A stretch of 36,839 nucleotides of DNA from an uncultured Butyricicoccus sp. (lineage in GTDB: Bacteria; Bacillota; Clostridia; Oscillospirales; Butyricicoccaceae): assembly GCA_900544475.1 (NCBI GenBank), contig UQVU01000005.1:1-36839 (forward strand). Direction: 5' to 3'. The notes under the pieces were generated by a model that ran no database searches, was not told the origin of the DNA, and worked only from the letters and a program-made list of their open reading frames with translations. Numbering within the stretch: position 1 is the stretch's first letter; every line of letters begins with the position of its first letter. Of this stretch, positions 15,205 through 22,975 are shown piece after piece. The translations under genes and the position numbers were made by a program.

Positions 15205-15233
15205 ATGACAAACCGGCGGTTATGGTGTATACT
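15205..15233 (+). promoter_or_regulatory. Sigma-A promoter of rimO-pgsA
   Basis: ATGACA (15205-15210) and TATACT (15228-15233) are 17 nt apart. The leader is about 80 nt and contains a lone hairpin-array module. Confidence 0.65.
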
Positions 15234-15268
15234 ATATAAAGCAATAATACGGACAAAAATGTTTAAGA

Positions 15269-15297
15269 CTGCCGGAAAAATGTCAGTTTTTCGACAG
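15269..15297 (+). repeat. Solo hairpin module in the rimO leader
   Basis: CTGCCGGAAAAA (15269-15280) and TTTTTCGACAG (15287-15297), with a flank TTTGAG, resemble the module of HAR-C at 2304-2330, here alone and 22 nt before the rimO start. It may affect translation or be a leftover of a longer array. Confidence 0.5.
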
Positions 15298-15318
15298 TTT
15301 GAGGAAGAGGAGTATTTC

Positions 15319-16653
15319 ATGCCGAAATTAGGACTTATTTCGCTCGGCTGCGCCAAGAATCTGGTGGACAGCGAGCATATGCTCGCCCTGATGCGCGAGG
15401 CAGGCTGGGAGATTACCGAGGATATGAGCGAGGCGGACGTTGGCGTGGTCAACACCTGTGGCTTTATCGAAGCGGCCAAGACCGAGGCCATCGAAACCAT
15501 TCTTGAAACCGCGCAGTACAAGCAGACCGGCAGCATGAAGGGTCTGGTCGTGACCGGCTGCCTCGTGCAGCGCTACGCGGACGAAATGCGCAAGGAACTG
15601 CCCGAAATCGACGTTCTCTGCGGCACCGGCAGCTACGACAACATCGTAGACGCGGCAAACGCGGCGCTCAAGGGTCAGCAGGCGGCCTACATGGCCGATA
15701 TGACCGCGGCGGCGCTCGATGGCGGACGCAGCCGCCTGACCCCGTCCTACACCGCTTATTTCAAAATCGCAGAGGGCTGCTCGAACACCTGCGCCTACTG
15801 CATCATCCCCAAGCTGCGCGGACGCTACCGCAGCCGCGAGATGGCGTCCCTGCTCGAAGAAGCGCGTGCGCTCTCCGAGGCAGGCGTCAAGGAGCTTATC
15901 GTTATCGCGCAGGACATCACCAAGTACGGCATGGACCTGCCCGAGCACAAGCGCCTGCTCCCCGATCTGCTGCGCGAGCTGTGCAAGCTGGACTTCACCT
16001 GGATTCGCCTGCATTACCTCTACCCCGACCAGATCACCGATGAGCTGATCGACGTCATCGCAGACGAGCCGAAAATCGTAAAATACCTCGATATTCCGCT
16101 CCAGCACGTATCGAAACGCATTCTCCGCGCGATGCACCGTCCGGGTGACGGCGCGGAGTTCACAAAGCTCATCGAGGATATGCGCCGCCGCATCCCGGGT
16201 CTGGTGCTGCGCACGAGCCTGATTGTCGGCCTGCCGGGCGAAACCGAGGACGAGTTCGCAGAGCTGTGCGAATTTCTCCAGAACGTCGCCATCGAGCGCG
16301 TCGGCGTATTCGAGTATTCGCCCGAGGAGGGCACGGAAGCCGCCGAAATGCCCGACCAGATCGACGCCGAGACCAAGCAGAACCGCCGTCTCATCGTCGA
16401 GGAGCTTCAGAGCGGCGTACTCGATGACTACAACACCTCGCGTCACGGCGAGGTCATGCAGGTGCTCGTCGAGGGCTTCGACGATGAGCAGCAGCTGTGG
16501 TACGGCCGCACCTACGCGGACTCGGTCGAGGTGGACGGCCACGTTTACTTTGATGCAATGGATACCGAACCGGCTGAGGGCGAGTTCGTGAACGTTCTCA
16601 TCACCGAGAGCCTCGGCCCCGACCTGCTCGGCGTCCGCCGGAAGGAGGCATAA
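15319..16653 (+). CDS. rimO: Ribosomal protein S12 methylthiotransferase
   Basis: 444 aa from the ATG after GAGGAAGAGGAG; longer upstream readings run through the promoter. It adds a methylthio group to an Asp of ribosomal protein S12. The N-terminal domain has three cluster cysteines C11 (LGCAKN), C47 (NTCGF) and C81 (TGCLVQ); the radical SAM cluster is C154-C158-C161 (EGCSNTCAYCIIP). The C-terminal TRAM domain begins near residue 375. SLGCAKNLVDSE separates RimO from MiaB. pgsA follows 3 nt after, a common pairing in Clostridia. Confidence 0.95.
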   Translation: MPKLGLISLGCAKNLVDSEHMLALMREAGWEITEDMSEADVGVVNTCGFIEAAKTEAIETILETAQYKQTGSMKGLVVTGCLVQRYADEMRKELPEIDVLCGTGSYDNIVDAANAALKGQQAAYMADMTAAALDGGRSRLTPSYTAYFKIAEGCSNTCAYCIIPKLRGRYRSREMASLLEEARALSEAGVKELIVIAQDITKYGMDLPEHKRLLPDLLRELCKLDFTWIRLHYLYPDQITDELIDVIADEPKIVKYLDIPLQHVSKRILRAMHRPGDGAEFTKLIEDMRRRIPGLVLRTSLIVGLPGETEDEFAELCEFLQNVAIERVGVFEYSPEEGTEAAEMPDQIDAETKQNRRLIVEELQSGVLDDYNTSRHGEVMQVLVEGFDDEQQLWYGRTYADSVEVDGHVYFDAMDTEPAEGEFVNVLITESLGPDLLGVRRKEA

Positions 16654-16656
16654 TCC

Positions 16657-17301
16657 ATGACCACCGCAAACAAAATCACACTGACGCGCATTGCGATGAT
16701 TCCGTTTTTCATCTATTTCGCAGCGCAGCCCATGTACACCCAGATAAACGATGTGGTCTACTTCCCGACCTGCACGGTAATCGCGCTCGTTCTGTTCTGC
16801 GTGGCGTCGTTTACCGACTTTCTGGACGGCTATGTCGCCCGAAAGTACAATCAGGTGACGGATTTCGGCAAATTTGTCGATCCGCTCGCGGACAAGCTGC
16901 TCGTTTCCTCCGCGCTCATCCTGTTTGTCGAGCAGCTGGCCATGGCAGGCTGGATGGTCTGCGTCATTCTCGCACGTGAGCTGATCATCACCTCGCTGCG
17001 CGTTGTCGCCGCGAACAAGGGCCGCGTCCTCGCCGCAACCTGGACCGGCAAGGTCAAGACCTGCGTGCAGATCGGCGGCATCATCGTCATTTATCTGTAC
17101 TATATCATTCTCGGCGCAGTGCAGAGCGGCATTTCCTCCGCAGACGGCGCAACCTCCGTTATCTCCATTATCATCCATTACAAGCCGATGCCGGTCATAC
17201 TGGTCGGCTGGGTCGTAACGCTCGTGACCATCTACTCCGGCTACGATTACCTGAGGAAAAACTGGGACCTCATCAAGGACGGCGCCGTCAAGGAAAAGTA
17301 A
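16657..17301 (+). CDS. pgsA: CDP-diacylglycerol-glycerol-3-phosphate 3-phosphatidyltransferase
   Basis: 214 aa integral membrane enzyme that makes phosphatidylglycerol-phosphate. The CDP-alcohol phosphotransferase motif is complete: D54, D57-G58, A61-R62, G71, D75 and D79 in DFLDGYVARKYNQV...DFGKFVDPLADK. Several hydrophobic helices follow. The ribosome site AAGGAGG lies in the last codons of rimO, so the pair is probably one operon. An insert of about 30 residues (around 150-170) has a low-complexity serine/alanine stretch. Confidence 0.95.
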   Translation: MTTANKITLTRIAMIPFFIYFAAQPMYTQINDVVYFPTCTVIALVLFCVASFTDFLDGYVARKYNQVTDFGKFVDPLADKLLVSSALILFVEQLAMAGWMVCVILARELIITSLRVVAANKGRVLAATWTGKVKTCVQIGGIIVIYLYYIILGAVQSGISSADGATSVISIIIHYKPMPVILVGWVVTLVTIYSGYDYLRKNWDLIKDGAVKEK

Positions 17302-17313
17302 ACACGTTTTTCG

Positions 17314-17343
17314 GGGACGGCTTCGGCCGTCCCTTTTGCTTTT
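17314..17343 (+). terminator. Terminator of rimO-pgsA
   Basis: GGGACGGC (17314-17321), loop TTCG, GCCGTCCC (17326-17333), then TTTTGCTTTT. Confidence 0.85.
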
Positions 17344-17390
17344 CGGCGCTTTTGTGACAGAACTTTCCTTGTGTTCCTCTTTTCGAGTGA

Positions 17391-17419
17391 TTGACTTTCA
17401 CCGCACGATATGGTAAATT
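17391..17419 (+). promoter_or_regulatory. Sigma-A promoter of the acidic membrane protein gene
   Basis: TTGACT (17391-17396) and TAAATT (17414-17419) are 17 nt apart. The leader is about 95 nt and contains the GC-rich palindrome GCGCGCTGCGCG near 17470. Confidence 0.6.
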
Positions 17420-17520
17420 AAATATATATACCATTCGGATATAATAACAGGGCGGCTGTGAACGTTTTTCGCGCGCTGCGCGACGCCGCGCCGCATCACT
17501 TTTGAGAGGAAGTGGATACC

Positions 17521-17907
17521 GTGAAAAATTCTACCAAGGTAAAAGCGGGTCTGCTGCTGACCAGCCTGGCGTGTGCCGCTGGTGCAACGGCGGCGCTTGT
17601 CCTGCTTCAGAAGAAGCGCGAAGAGGAAGTTTACCACGAGGCCGAGCTGAAGGCTATGGACGAGCTTGAGGAAATGATGCGCAGCGAGTCCGACTGTGCT
17701 TCCTGCGCCTGCGCCGAGGAGTGCCCCGCGCCCGAAACCTACGCCGCTGCGAAGAACGACGCCGCTGCCGCCGAAACGACCGCAGAGGAGCCGGCCAAGG
17801 CCGAGAACGAGGACAAGGAGCCGGACGTCGAAATCGAAATCATCGACGGTGATGAGGAAACGGACGAGGATGACGACGAGCCGGAAACCGCCGGTCTCGA
17901 GGACTGA
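17521..17907 (+). CDS. Hypothetical membrane-anchored acidic protein
   Basis: 128 aa from the GTG that lies 10 nt after GAGAGGA; an earlier GTG at 17512 is too close to that site. A single hydrophobic segment at about residues 9-28 (VKAGLLLTSLACAAGATAAL) is followed by KKR, a short helix rich in Glu, a Cys group (SDCASCACAEECP near 58-70), an Ala-rich stretch and a very acidic tail (DGDEETDEDDDEPE). The form suggests an N-anchored protein with a disordered acidic domain; the positive residues after the helix favour a cytoplasmic tail. I recognise no family. It forms a single-gene unit. Confidence 0.7.
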   Translation: MKNSTKVKAGLLLTSLACAAGATAALVLLQKKREEEVYHEAELKAMDELEEMMRSESDCASCACAEECPAPETYAAAKNDAAAAETTAEEPAKAENEDKEPDVEIEIIDGDEETDEDDDEPETAGLED

Positions 17908-17920
17908 AACATAAACACAG

Positions 17921-17951
17921 ACGGGCAGAGTACGCTCTGCCCGTTTTATTT
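17921..17951 (+). terminator. Terminator after the acidic protein gene
   Basis: ACGGGCAGAG (17921-17930), loop TACG, CTCTGCCCGT (17935-17944), then TTTATTT. It lies 14 nt before the next gene, whose ribosome site AGGAGG follows directly, so that gene may be expressed by read-through. Confidence 0.85.
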
Positions 17952-17965
17952 CAGGAGGAAAAACT

Positions 17966-18838
17966 ATGTTTGAATACGAAGGCCGTGTATTCCGTCCGCC
18001 TTCCGAGGCGTACAGCCTGATCGTTCAGGTCACCATCGGATGCAGCCACAACAAGTGCACGTTCTGCGATATGTACAAGGAAAAGCGCTTCCGCGTGCGC
18101 AAGCTCGAGGACGTCAAGGCGGATTTCGATGAAGCACGCCGTATGTACCGCCGCGTTGACCGCATTTTCCTCGCGGACGGTGACGCGCTGATGTGCCGCC
18201 CCGAGCACATGGCGGAAATCCTGCGCTACATCCGCAAGCTGTTCCCCGAGTGCGAGCGCATCACGAGCTACGGCTCCCCGGCGTCCATCCTGTGTAAAAA
18301 GCAGGAGGACCTCAACATGCTGCACGAGCTCGGCCTCGAGATGATCTATCTGGGTCTGGAATCCGGCTCGGATGAGGTGCTGCGCCGCGTCAACAAGGGC
18401 GAAACCGCCGATGAAATCGTCCGCGCGGGCCTGATGGTCAAGGAAGCCGGCATGAAGCTGTCCGTCACCTGCATCGCGGGTCTCGGCTCGCTCGAGCTGT
18501 CCGAGGAGCACGCCATCAAGACCGCCGAGGCGCTTTCGCGCATGAAGCCGGAGTACATCGGCCTGCTGACGCTGCTGTTCGAGCTGCCCACGCCGCTCAT
18601 GCGTGACTGGCAGGAGGGCCGCTTCTACCTGATGAATCCCATCGAAATCGCGCACGAAACCCTCATTCTGCTTGAGCATATCGACTCCGAGGGCAGCATT
18701 TTCCGCGCAAACCACGCCTCCAACTACGTCAACCTCGCCGGTACGCTCAACCGCGACCGCGACGCAATGTGCCAGCGTCTGCGGCAGGCGCTCGAAGGAA
18801 AGGTAAAGTTCCGCAGCGAAGCCTTCCGTGCAAGATAA
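17966..18838 (+). CDS. Radical SAM protein of unknown substrate
   Basis: 290 aa. The cluster motif is C26-x4-C31-x2-C34 in TIGCSHNKCTFCDMYK, a spacing seen in a group of short radical SAM proteins, with LGLESGSDEVLRRVNKG (about 130-146) as the typical glycyl/SAM-contact strand and FLADGDAL earlier. No B12 domain or extra cluster is visible beyond the core; the C-terminal 60 residues contain NHASNYVNLAGTL, conserved in this group. The reaction is not known. No own promoter is visible, so expression may come from the unit upstream. Confidence 0.85.
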   Translation: MFEYEGRVFRPPSEAYSLIVQVTIGCSHNKCTFCDMYKEKRFRVRKLEDVKADFDEARRMYRRVDRIFLADGDALMCRPEHMAEILRYIRKLFPECERITSYGSPASILCKKQEDLNMLHELGLEMIYLGLESGSDEVLRRVNKGETADEIVRAGLMVKEAGMKLSVTCIAGLGSLELSEEHAIKTAEALSRMKPEYIGLLTLLFELPTPLMRDWQEGRFYLMNPIEIAHETLILLEHIDSEGSIFRANHASNYVNLAGTLNRDRDAMCQRLRQALEGKVKFRSEAFRAR

Positions 18839-18864
18839 CCAAACGAAAACGTTTCCGTTTGTGT

Positions 18865-18899
18865 GATTCATGTAATTTGTGAATCTTTTGTGTTTTTTG
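18865..18899 (+). terminator. Likely terminator of the radical SAM gene
   Basis: GATTCA (18865-18870) pairs with TGAATC (18880-18885), followed by TTTTGTGTTTTTT. The stem is short. A further palindrome (CAAACG...CGTTTG) lies just before it. Confidence 0.55.
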
Positions 18900-18920
18900 T
18901 GTTACAATTTCAAAAAAAGC

Positions 18921-18949
18921 AGGACAGGATAGCTTTTTTATGCTATACT
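18921..18949 (+). promoter_or_regulatory. Promoter of the phospholipase C-like gene
   Basis: -10 TATACT (18944-18949) with AGGACA (18921-18926) 17 nt upstream; the -35 box is imperfect. The leader is about 90 nt. Confidence 0.5.
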
Positions 18950-19044
18950 GTTCCTATTGTAAAGTTCAAATCTGTACATGCACTGCGCGTTAAGAATTTG
19001 TTAAGGCGTTCGCCTTAGGAATCGTTCCGTCTGGAGGATTGTTG

Positions 19045-19644
19045 ATGGATTCCGTATCTCATATTCGTGTCGCAAATCTGCTGATGGACTATGTTGAGCA
19101 GACTTGCGGCGTAACCTTTGACCAGAGCGGCTTTGTTTACGGCAACCTGAAGCCCGATCTGACCGGCACCTACCTGACCAAGCGTCACAACCCGTCAATC
19201 ATGATGGACGAAGTGATGGAAAAAATCCGCACTTTCACTGAAAAGTACACCATCGCCCCGACCAACGGGCGCGAGCTTTCGGTCGATCTCGGCGAAATCT
19301 GCCACTACATGACCGATTTCTTTACCTATCCGCATAATGACGACATCTACACCCACAACCTGTTCGCGCACTACGTCTACGAGAAGCGCGTTGCGCTCGT
19401 GATCCGCCGCCGCATGACCGAGGCGAAATTCGAGCAGTGGGTCAGCCCGATCATCCCGCCCACGAGCGTGGACGCCCTGCTGAACCGCATCACCGATATG
19501 CACGACGCTTACCGCGCCCCGGGCCGCCATCACGGCATTGACGACGATCTGGTGCACATCTGCCGCGCGACTGCGACCGTCGTGCTCTCCATCATCAGCA
19601 TCGTTTACGAGCAGGTCGAGGAGACCGCAACCGCGCTTGCATAA
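19045..19644 (+). CDS. Zinc-dependent phospholipase C family protein
   Basis: 199 aa from the ATG 7 nt after GGAGG. All-helical fold type with spread His/Asp ligands: H8 (VSHIRVANLL), PDLTGTYLTKRHN, EICHYMTDFFTYPH, HNLFAHYVYE and HDAYRAPGRHHGIDDD. Many Clostridia encode such short, non-secreted members; there is no signal peptide, so it is not a typical extracellular toxin-type phospholipase C. The substrate is unknown. Strong terminator downstream, own promoter upstream. Confidence 0.8.
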   Translation: MDSVSHIRVANLLMDYVEQTCGVTFDQSGFVYGNLKPDLTGTYLTKRHNPSIMMDEVMEKIRTFTEKYTIAPTNGRELSVDLGEICHYMTDFFTYPHNDDIYTHNLFAHYVYEKRVALVIRRRMTEAKFEQWVSPIIPPTSVDALLNRITDMHDAYRAPGRHHGIDDDLVHICRATATVVLSIISIVYEQVEETATALA

Positions 19645-19662
19645 CGCTCATCTGCGCCCTGT

Positions 19663-19693
19663 AAAAGACCGCAAAAATGCGGTCTTTTTTTCG
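19663..19693 (+). terminator. Terminator of the phospholipase C-like gene
   Basis: AAAAGACCGCA and TGCGGTCTTTT with loop AAAA, followed by a T-run. Confidence 0.9.
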
Positions 19694-19762
19694 TTTTGAC
19701 GCAGCCTTTCTCGCCCTTTTGCACAAATTTACCGTTTTACCGAGAAAAACCGCCGCAAGGTC

Positions 19763-19791
19763 TTGTCAAGCGCATAAATTCCATATAAAAT
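19763..19791 (+). promoter_or_regulatory. Sigma-A promoter of the NhaC-type gene
   Basis: TTGTCA (19763-19768) and TAAAAT (19786-19791) are 17 nt apart; leader about 50 nt with a small TGCAGG/CCTGCA hairpin. Confidence 0.65.
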
Positions 19792-19849
19792 AGTATGTAA
19801 TTGCAGGTTCCCAAATCCTGTCCTGCAAAAACAAGGGGGAAAAGAGAAT

Positions 19850-21343
19850 ATGGACATCACAGCAACAGTCTGGACGCTGCTGCCGCCGATTATCGCCATC
19901 GCGCTGGCGCTCATCACCAAGGAGGTCTACTCCTCGCTGCTCATCGGCATTCTGGCAGGCGCTCTGCTGTACACCGGCTTCAATCCGCTCCACGCGGTCG
20001 AAACGACCTTCGAGATCATGGGCGGCAAGCTCGGCGACAACATCAACATCTGCATCTTTCTGGTGCTGCTCGGCATTCTGGTTTCGCTCGTCACCAAATC
20101 GGGCGCGTCCCGCGCTTACGGCGAGTGGGCGGTCAAAACCATCAAGACCCGCCGCGGCGCATCCTTCGCAACATCCTTCCTCGGCATTTTCATCTTCGTT
20201 GACGACTACTTCAACTGCCTGACCGTCGGCACGGTCATGCGCCCCGTCACCGACAAATACAACATCACCCGCGCAAAGCTCGCATACATCATCGACGCGA
20301 CGGCGGCGCCGGTCTGCATCATCGCCCCGATTTCCTCGTGGGCGGCGGCGGTCGGCTCCTCCCTGCCCGAGTCGAGCACGATGGACGGCTTCTCGCTGTT
20401 CATGAAGACCATTCCGATGAACCTTTACGCCATCCTGACGCTGATTTTCCTCATCTGGCTGATGGCGGCGGACTTCGACTTCGCGGCCATGGGCAAGTAC
20501 GCACGTGAGCACAAGGACGACGACCTCTCCCACCTTGAGGAGAACTACGTGGTCGGCGGCGCAGGCAAGGTCTACGACCTGATCCTCCCGATTGCCGTTC
20601 TTATCGTGCTCTGCATCGGCGCGATGCTGTACACCGGCGGCATTCTCGACGGCGCGGGCATCATCGACGCCTTTGCGGACTGCTCGTCCTCGACCGCTCT
20701 GGTGCTCGGCTCGTTCTTCACGCTCGTGTTCACCTTCCTGCTGTACATCCCGCGCAAGGTTCTGACCTTCGCGCAGTTCTGCGAGGCATTCACCGAGGGC
20801 TTCAAGTCCATGGTTCCGGCTATCCTTATCCTGACGCTCGCGTGGACGCTGTCCGGCGTATGCTCGGCGGATTACCTGAACATCGGCGGCTTCGTTTCCT
20901 CGATCGTCAGCGCCGACTCGCTCATCTCCATGCTGATGCCGGCCATCTTCTTCCTGATCGCGCTCGGCCTTGCGTTCGCTACCGGCACCAGTTGGGGCAC
21001 GTTCGGCATCCTCATCCCGATCGCCGTTGCGGTATTCGGTGACAGCGCGACCACCATGCTCGTCATGACCGTTGCGGCCTGCCTGTCGGGCGCGGTCTGC
21101 GGCGACCACATCTCCCCGATTTCGGACACCACCATTCTGGCGTCCGCCGGCGCACAGTGCCACCACATCGACCACGTTTCCACGCAGCTCCCCTACGCGC
21201 TGCTTGTCGCGGCGCTGAGCTTCTGCGGCTTCCTGGTCGGCGGCATCACGGGCAGCGGCGTCGTGGCCCTCATTGCCGGCCTCGTACTGCTCGCCATCGC
21301 TATCTTCGTACTCTCCGCCCGAAACAAAAAGGCGAAAGTCTAA
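19850..21343 (+). CDS. NhaC-family Na+/H+ antiporter
   Basis: 497 aa with about 11-12 hydrophobic helices. Family motifs include FIFVDDYFNCLTVG (about 119-132), TAAPVCIIAPISSWAA, ATGTSWGTFGILIPIA and GDHISPISDTTILAS near residue 420, all typical of NhaC-like exchangers. It likely exports Na+ for protons; exchange of amine or organic substrates is known in relatives and cannot be excluded. GGGGGAAAAGAG precedes the ATG. The stop codon TAA lies within a CTAA that borders a MITE end fragment. A hairpin terminator follows. Confidence 0.88.
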   Translation: MDITATVWTLLPPIIAIALALITKEVYSSLLIGILAGALLYTGFNPLHAVETTFEIMGGKLGDNINICIFLVLLGILVSLVTKSGASRAYGEWAVKTIKTRRGASFATSFLGIFIFVDDYFNCLTVGTVMRPVTDKYNITRAKLAYIIDATAAPVCIIAPISSWAAAVGSSLPESSTMDGFSLFMKTIPMNLYAILTLIFLIWLMAADFDFAAMGKYAREHKDDDLSHLEENYVVGGAGKVYDLILPIAVLIVLCIGAMLYTGGILDGAGIIDAFADCSSSTALVLGSFFTLVFTFLLYIPRKVLTFAQFCEAFTEGFKSMVPAILILTLAWTLSGVCSADYLNIGGFVSSIVSADSLISMLMPAIFFLIALGLAFATGTSWGTFGILIPIAVAVFGDSATTMLVMTVAACLSGAVCGDHISPISDTTILASAGAQCHHIDHVSTQLPYALLVAALSFCGFLVGGITGSGVVALIAGLVLLAIAIFVLSARNKKAKV

Positions 21344-21368
21344 GGCAACACCGCACAATTAAAGCTGC
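21344..21368 (+). mobile_element. MITE left-end fragment
   Basis: 25 bp (GGCAACACCGCACAATTAAA plus GCTGC) are identical to the left end of the MITE at 25605. No right end is found. It starts immediately after CTAA, the reverse complement of the TTAG target repeated around the complete copy. The fragment follows the antiporter stop codon directly. Confidence 0.7.
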
Positions 21369-21380
21369 ATATCCACACAA

Positions 21381-21414
21381 AACCGGCTCTCTCTGTAACA
21401 GGAGGGAGCCGGTT
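21381..21414 (+). terminator. Terminator of the NhaC-type gene
   Basis: AACCGGCTCTCTC (21381-21393) pairs with GAGGGAGCCGGTT (21402-21414). The T-tract (GTCTG) is poor, so it may be partial or act on both sides. Confidence 0.6.
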
Positions 21415-21444
21415 GTCTGAAAACGCGAAAGAAGGCATCCCATT

Positions 21445-22803
21445 TTGATCACTGATTTGACCGAAGGCAGTCCATCAAAAAAGCTGTTCTGGTTCTCCAT
21501 GCCGCTCCTGCTGAGCGTCGCATTCCAGCAGCTTTACCAGATGGCGGACTCCATGATCGTAGGCCGTTTTGCCGAAACGGCGCAGGCCGGTGAGCTGGCG
21601 CTCGCGGCGGTCGGCGCAAGCTACCCCATCACGCAGCTGTTCGTTGCGGTCGCGACCGGCATCAACATCGGCACCTCGGTGCTCGTATCGCAGCTGTTCG
21701 GCGCGAAGCGCTATCTGCGCATGAAAACCGCGATTTCGACCGCGCTCGTCACTACGACCGTCGTGGCGCTCCTGCTGACGCTGTTCGGCGCGATTTTCAC
21801 GAATGGTCTGATGAGTGCGCTCAACACCTCGGCGGACATCTTCTCGGACGCTTCGCTCTATCTGCGCGTCTACGTGTTCGGTCTGCTGTTCCTGTTCATC
21901 TACAACGTCTGCACGGGTATTTTCAACGCGATGGGCGACAGCCGCACACCGCTCATCCTGCTCATCATTTCCTCAGTCGGCAACGTTATCCTCGACATCG
22001 TGTTCGTTGCGATGCTGCACTGGGGCGTTGCGGGCGTTGCGTGGGCGACCTTTATCGCGCAGGGCGCGTCCGGCGTTCTGGCGTTTTTCCTGCTCATGCG
22101 CCGCGTGCACAGCTTTGACACCGGCCGCCATTTCATCCTGTTCGCGCCCGAAATGCTGCGCCGTCTGACCAACTACGCCATCCCGTCCATCGCGCAGCAG
22201 AGCTTCGTTTCGGTCGGCAACCTCATCATTCAGTATTACGTTAACCTGTGCGGCCCGACGGTCATCGCGGGCTTCTCGGTCGCAAACCGCATCAATATGT
22301 TCGCGCTGACCTGCTGTATGTCGTTCGCGTCCGGCCTTTCGAGCTTCGTTGCACAGAACATCGGCGCACGCAAGCTGGACCGTGTCGGCCCCGGCCTCAA
22401 GGCGGGCGGCACGTTCTCGGTCGGCCTCGGCATCGTATTCATGGCGATTTATCTGCCGCTCGCGAGCCGCATCATCAGCCTGTTCCTGCCGGCCGGCAGC
22501 GCATCGGGCGTTGTTGACGTCGCACGCGGCTATCTGTTCACGGTCGTGCCGTTCTACATCGTTGTCTGCATCAAGTTCGTCTGCGACAGCGTGCTGCGCG
22601 GCGCGGGTGCGATGCGTCCGTTTATGATAACGACCTTCTCCGACCTTATCCTGCGCGTTGTCCTGTCCATCGCCCTGTTCTACCTCATCGGCAACGAGCA
22701 CGGCATCTGGATGAGCTGGCCGATCGGCTGGTTCCTCGGCTCGGGTCTGTCGGTGTTCTTCTACAAGAGCGGCGCCTGGCGCAAGGATTTACCGACATTA
22801 TAA
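21445..22803 (+). CDS. MATE family efflux transporter
   Basis: 452 aa, 12 predicted helices in two related halves, no signal peptide. The N-terminus (SPSKKLFWFSMPLLLSVAFQQLYQMADSMIVGRF) and VAVATGINIGTSVLVSQLFGAK are typical of the DinF/NorM-like branch. It exports cationic drugs or metabolites driven by Na+ or H+; the substrate is not predictable. The start is TTG, with GAAAGAAGG 9 nt before; no better start exists nearby. Confidence 0.92.
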   Translation: MITDLTEGSPSKKLFWFSMPLLLSVAFQQLYQMADSMIVGRFAETAQAGELALAAVGASYPITQLFVAVATGINIGTSVLVSQLFGAKRYLRMKTAISTALVTTTVVALLLTLFGAIFTNGLMSALNTSADIFSDASLYLRVYVFGLLFLFIYNVCTGIFNAMGDSRTPLILLIISSVGNVILDIVFVAMLHWGVAGVAWATFIAQGASGVLAFFLLMRRVHSFDTGRHFILFAPEMLRRLTNYAIPSIAQQSFVSVGNLIIQYYVNLCGPTVIAGFSVANRINMFALTCCMSFASGLSSFVAQNIGARKLDRVGPGLKAGGTFSVGLGIVFMAIYLPLASRIISLFLPAGSASGVVDVARGYLFTVVPFYIVVCIKFVCDSVLRGAGAMRPFMITTFSDLILRVVLSIALFYLIGNEHGIWMSWPIGWFLGSGLSVFFYKSGAWRKDLPTL

Positions 22804-22823
22804 AATACTTTTCCGCTCTCTGT

Positions 22824-22853
22824 CCCCCATCATTCGATGGGGGATTTCGTTTG
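22824..22853 (+). terminator. Terminator of the MATE gene
   Basis: CCCCCATC (22824-22831), loop ATTC, GATGGGGG (22836-22843), then ATTTCGTTTG. Confidence 0.75.
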
Positions 22854-22913
22854 TCGATACAGCTTCTTTTATCCGATAATTCTGCTTACGCGCGGCAGTC
22901 TCCGGGCAAGGAC

Positions 22914-22942
22914 TTGCATCCCGTCCCAAAACAGGGTATACT
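22914..22942 (+). promoter_or_regulatory. Sigma-A promoter of nadE
   Basis: TTGCAT (22914-22919) and TATACT (22937-22942) are 17 nt apart; the ribosome site GGAGGA follows. Confidence 0.75.
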
Positions 22943-22975
22943 GGTACTATCTGAACATCTGGAGGAAATCCGATT

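Noticed and set aside
18843..18856. Catabolite-responsive-element-like palindrome CGAAAACGTTTCCG
   Set aside because: It differs from the consensus at three positions and lies more than 60 bp upstream of the next promoter within a terminator region.
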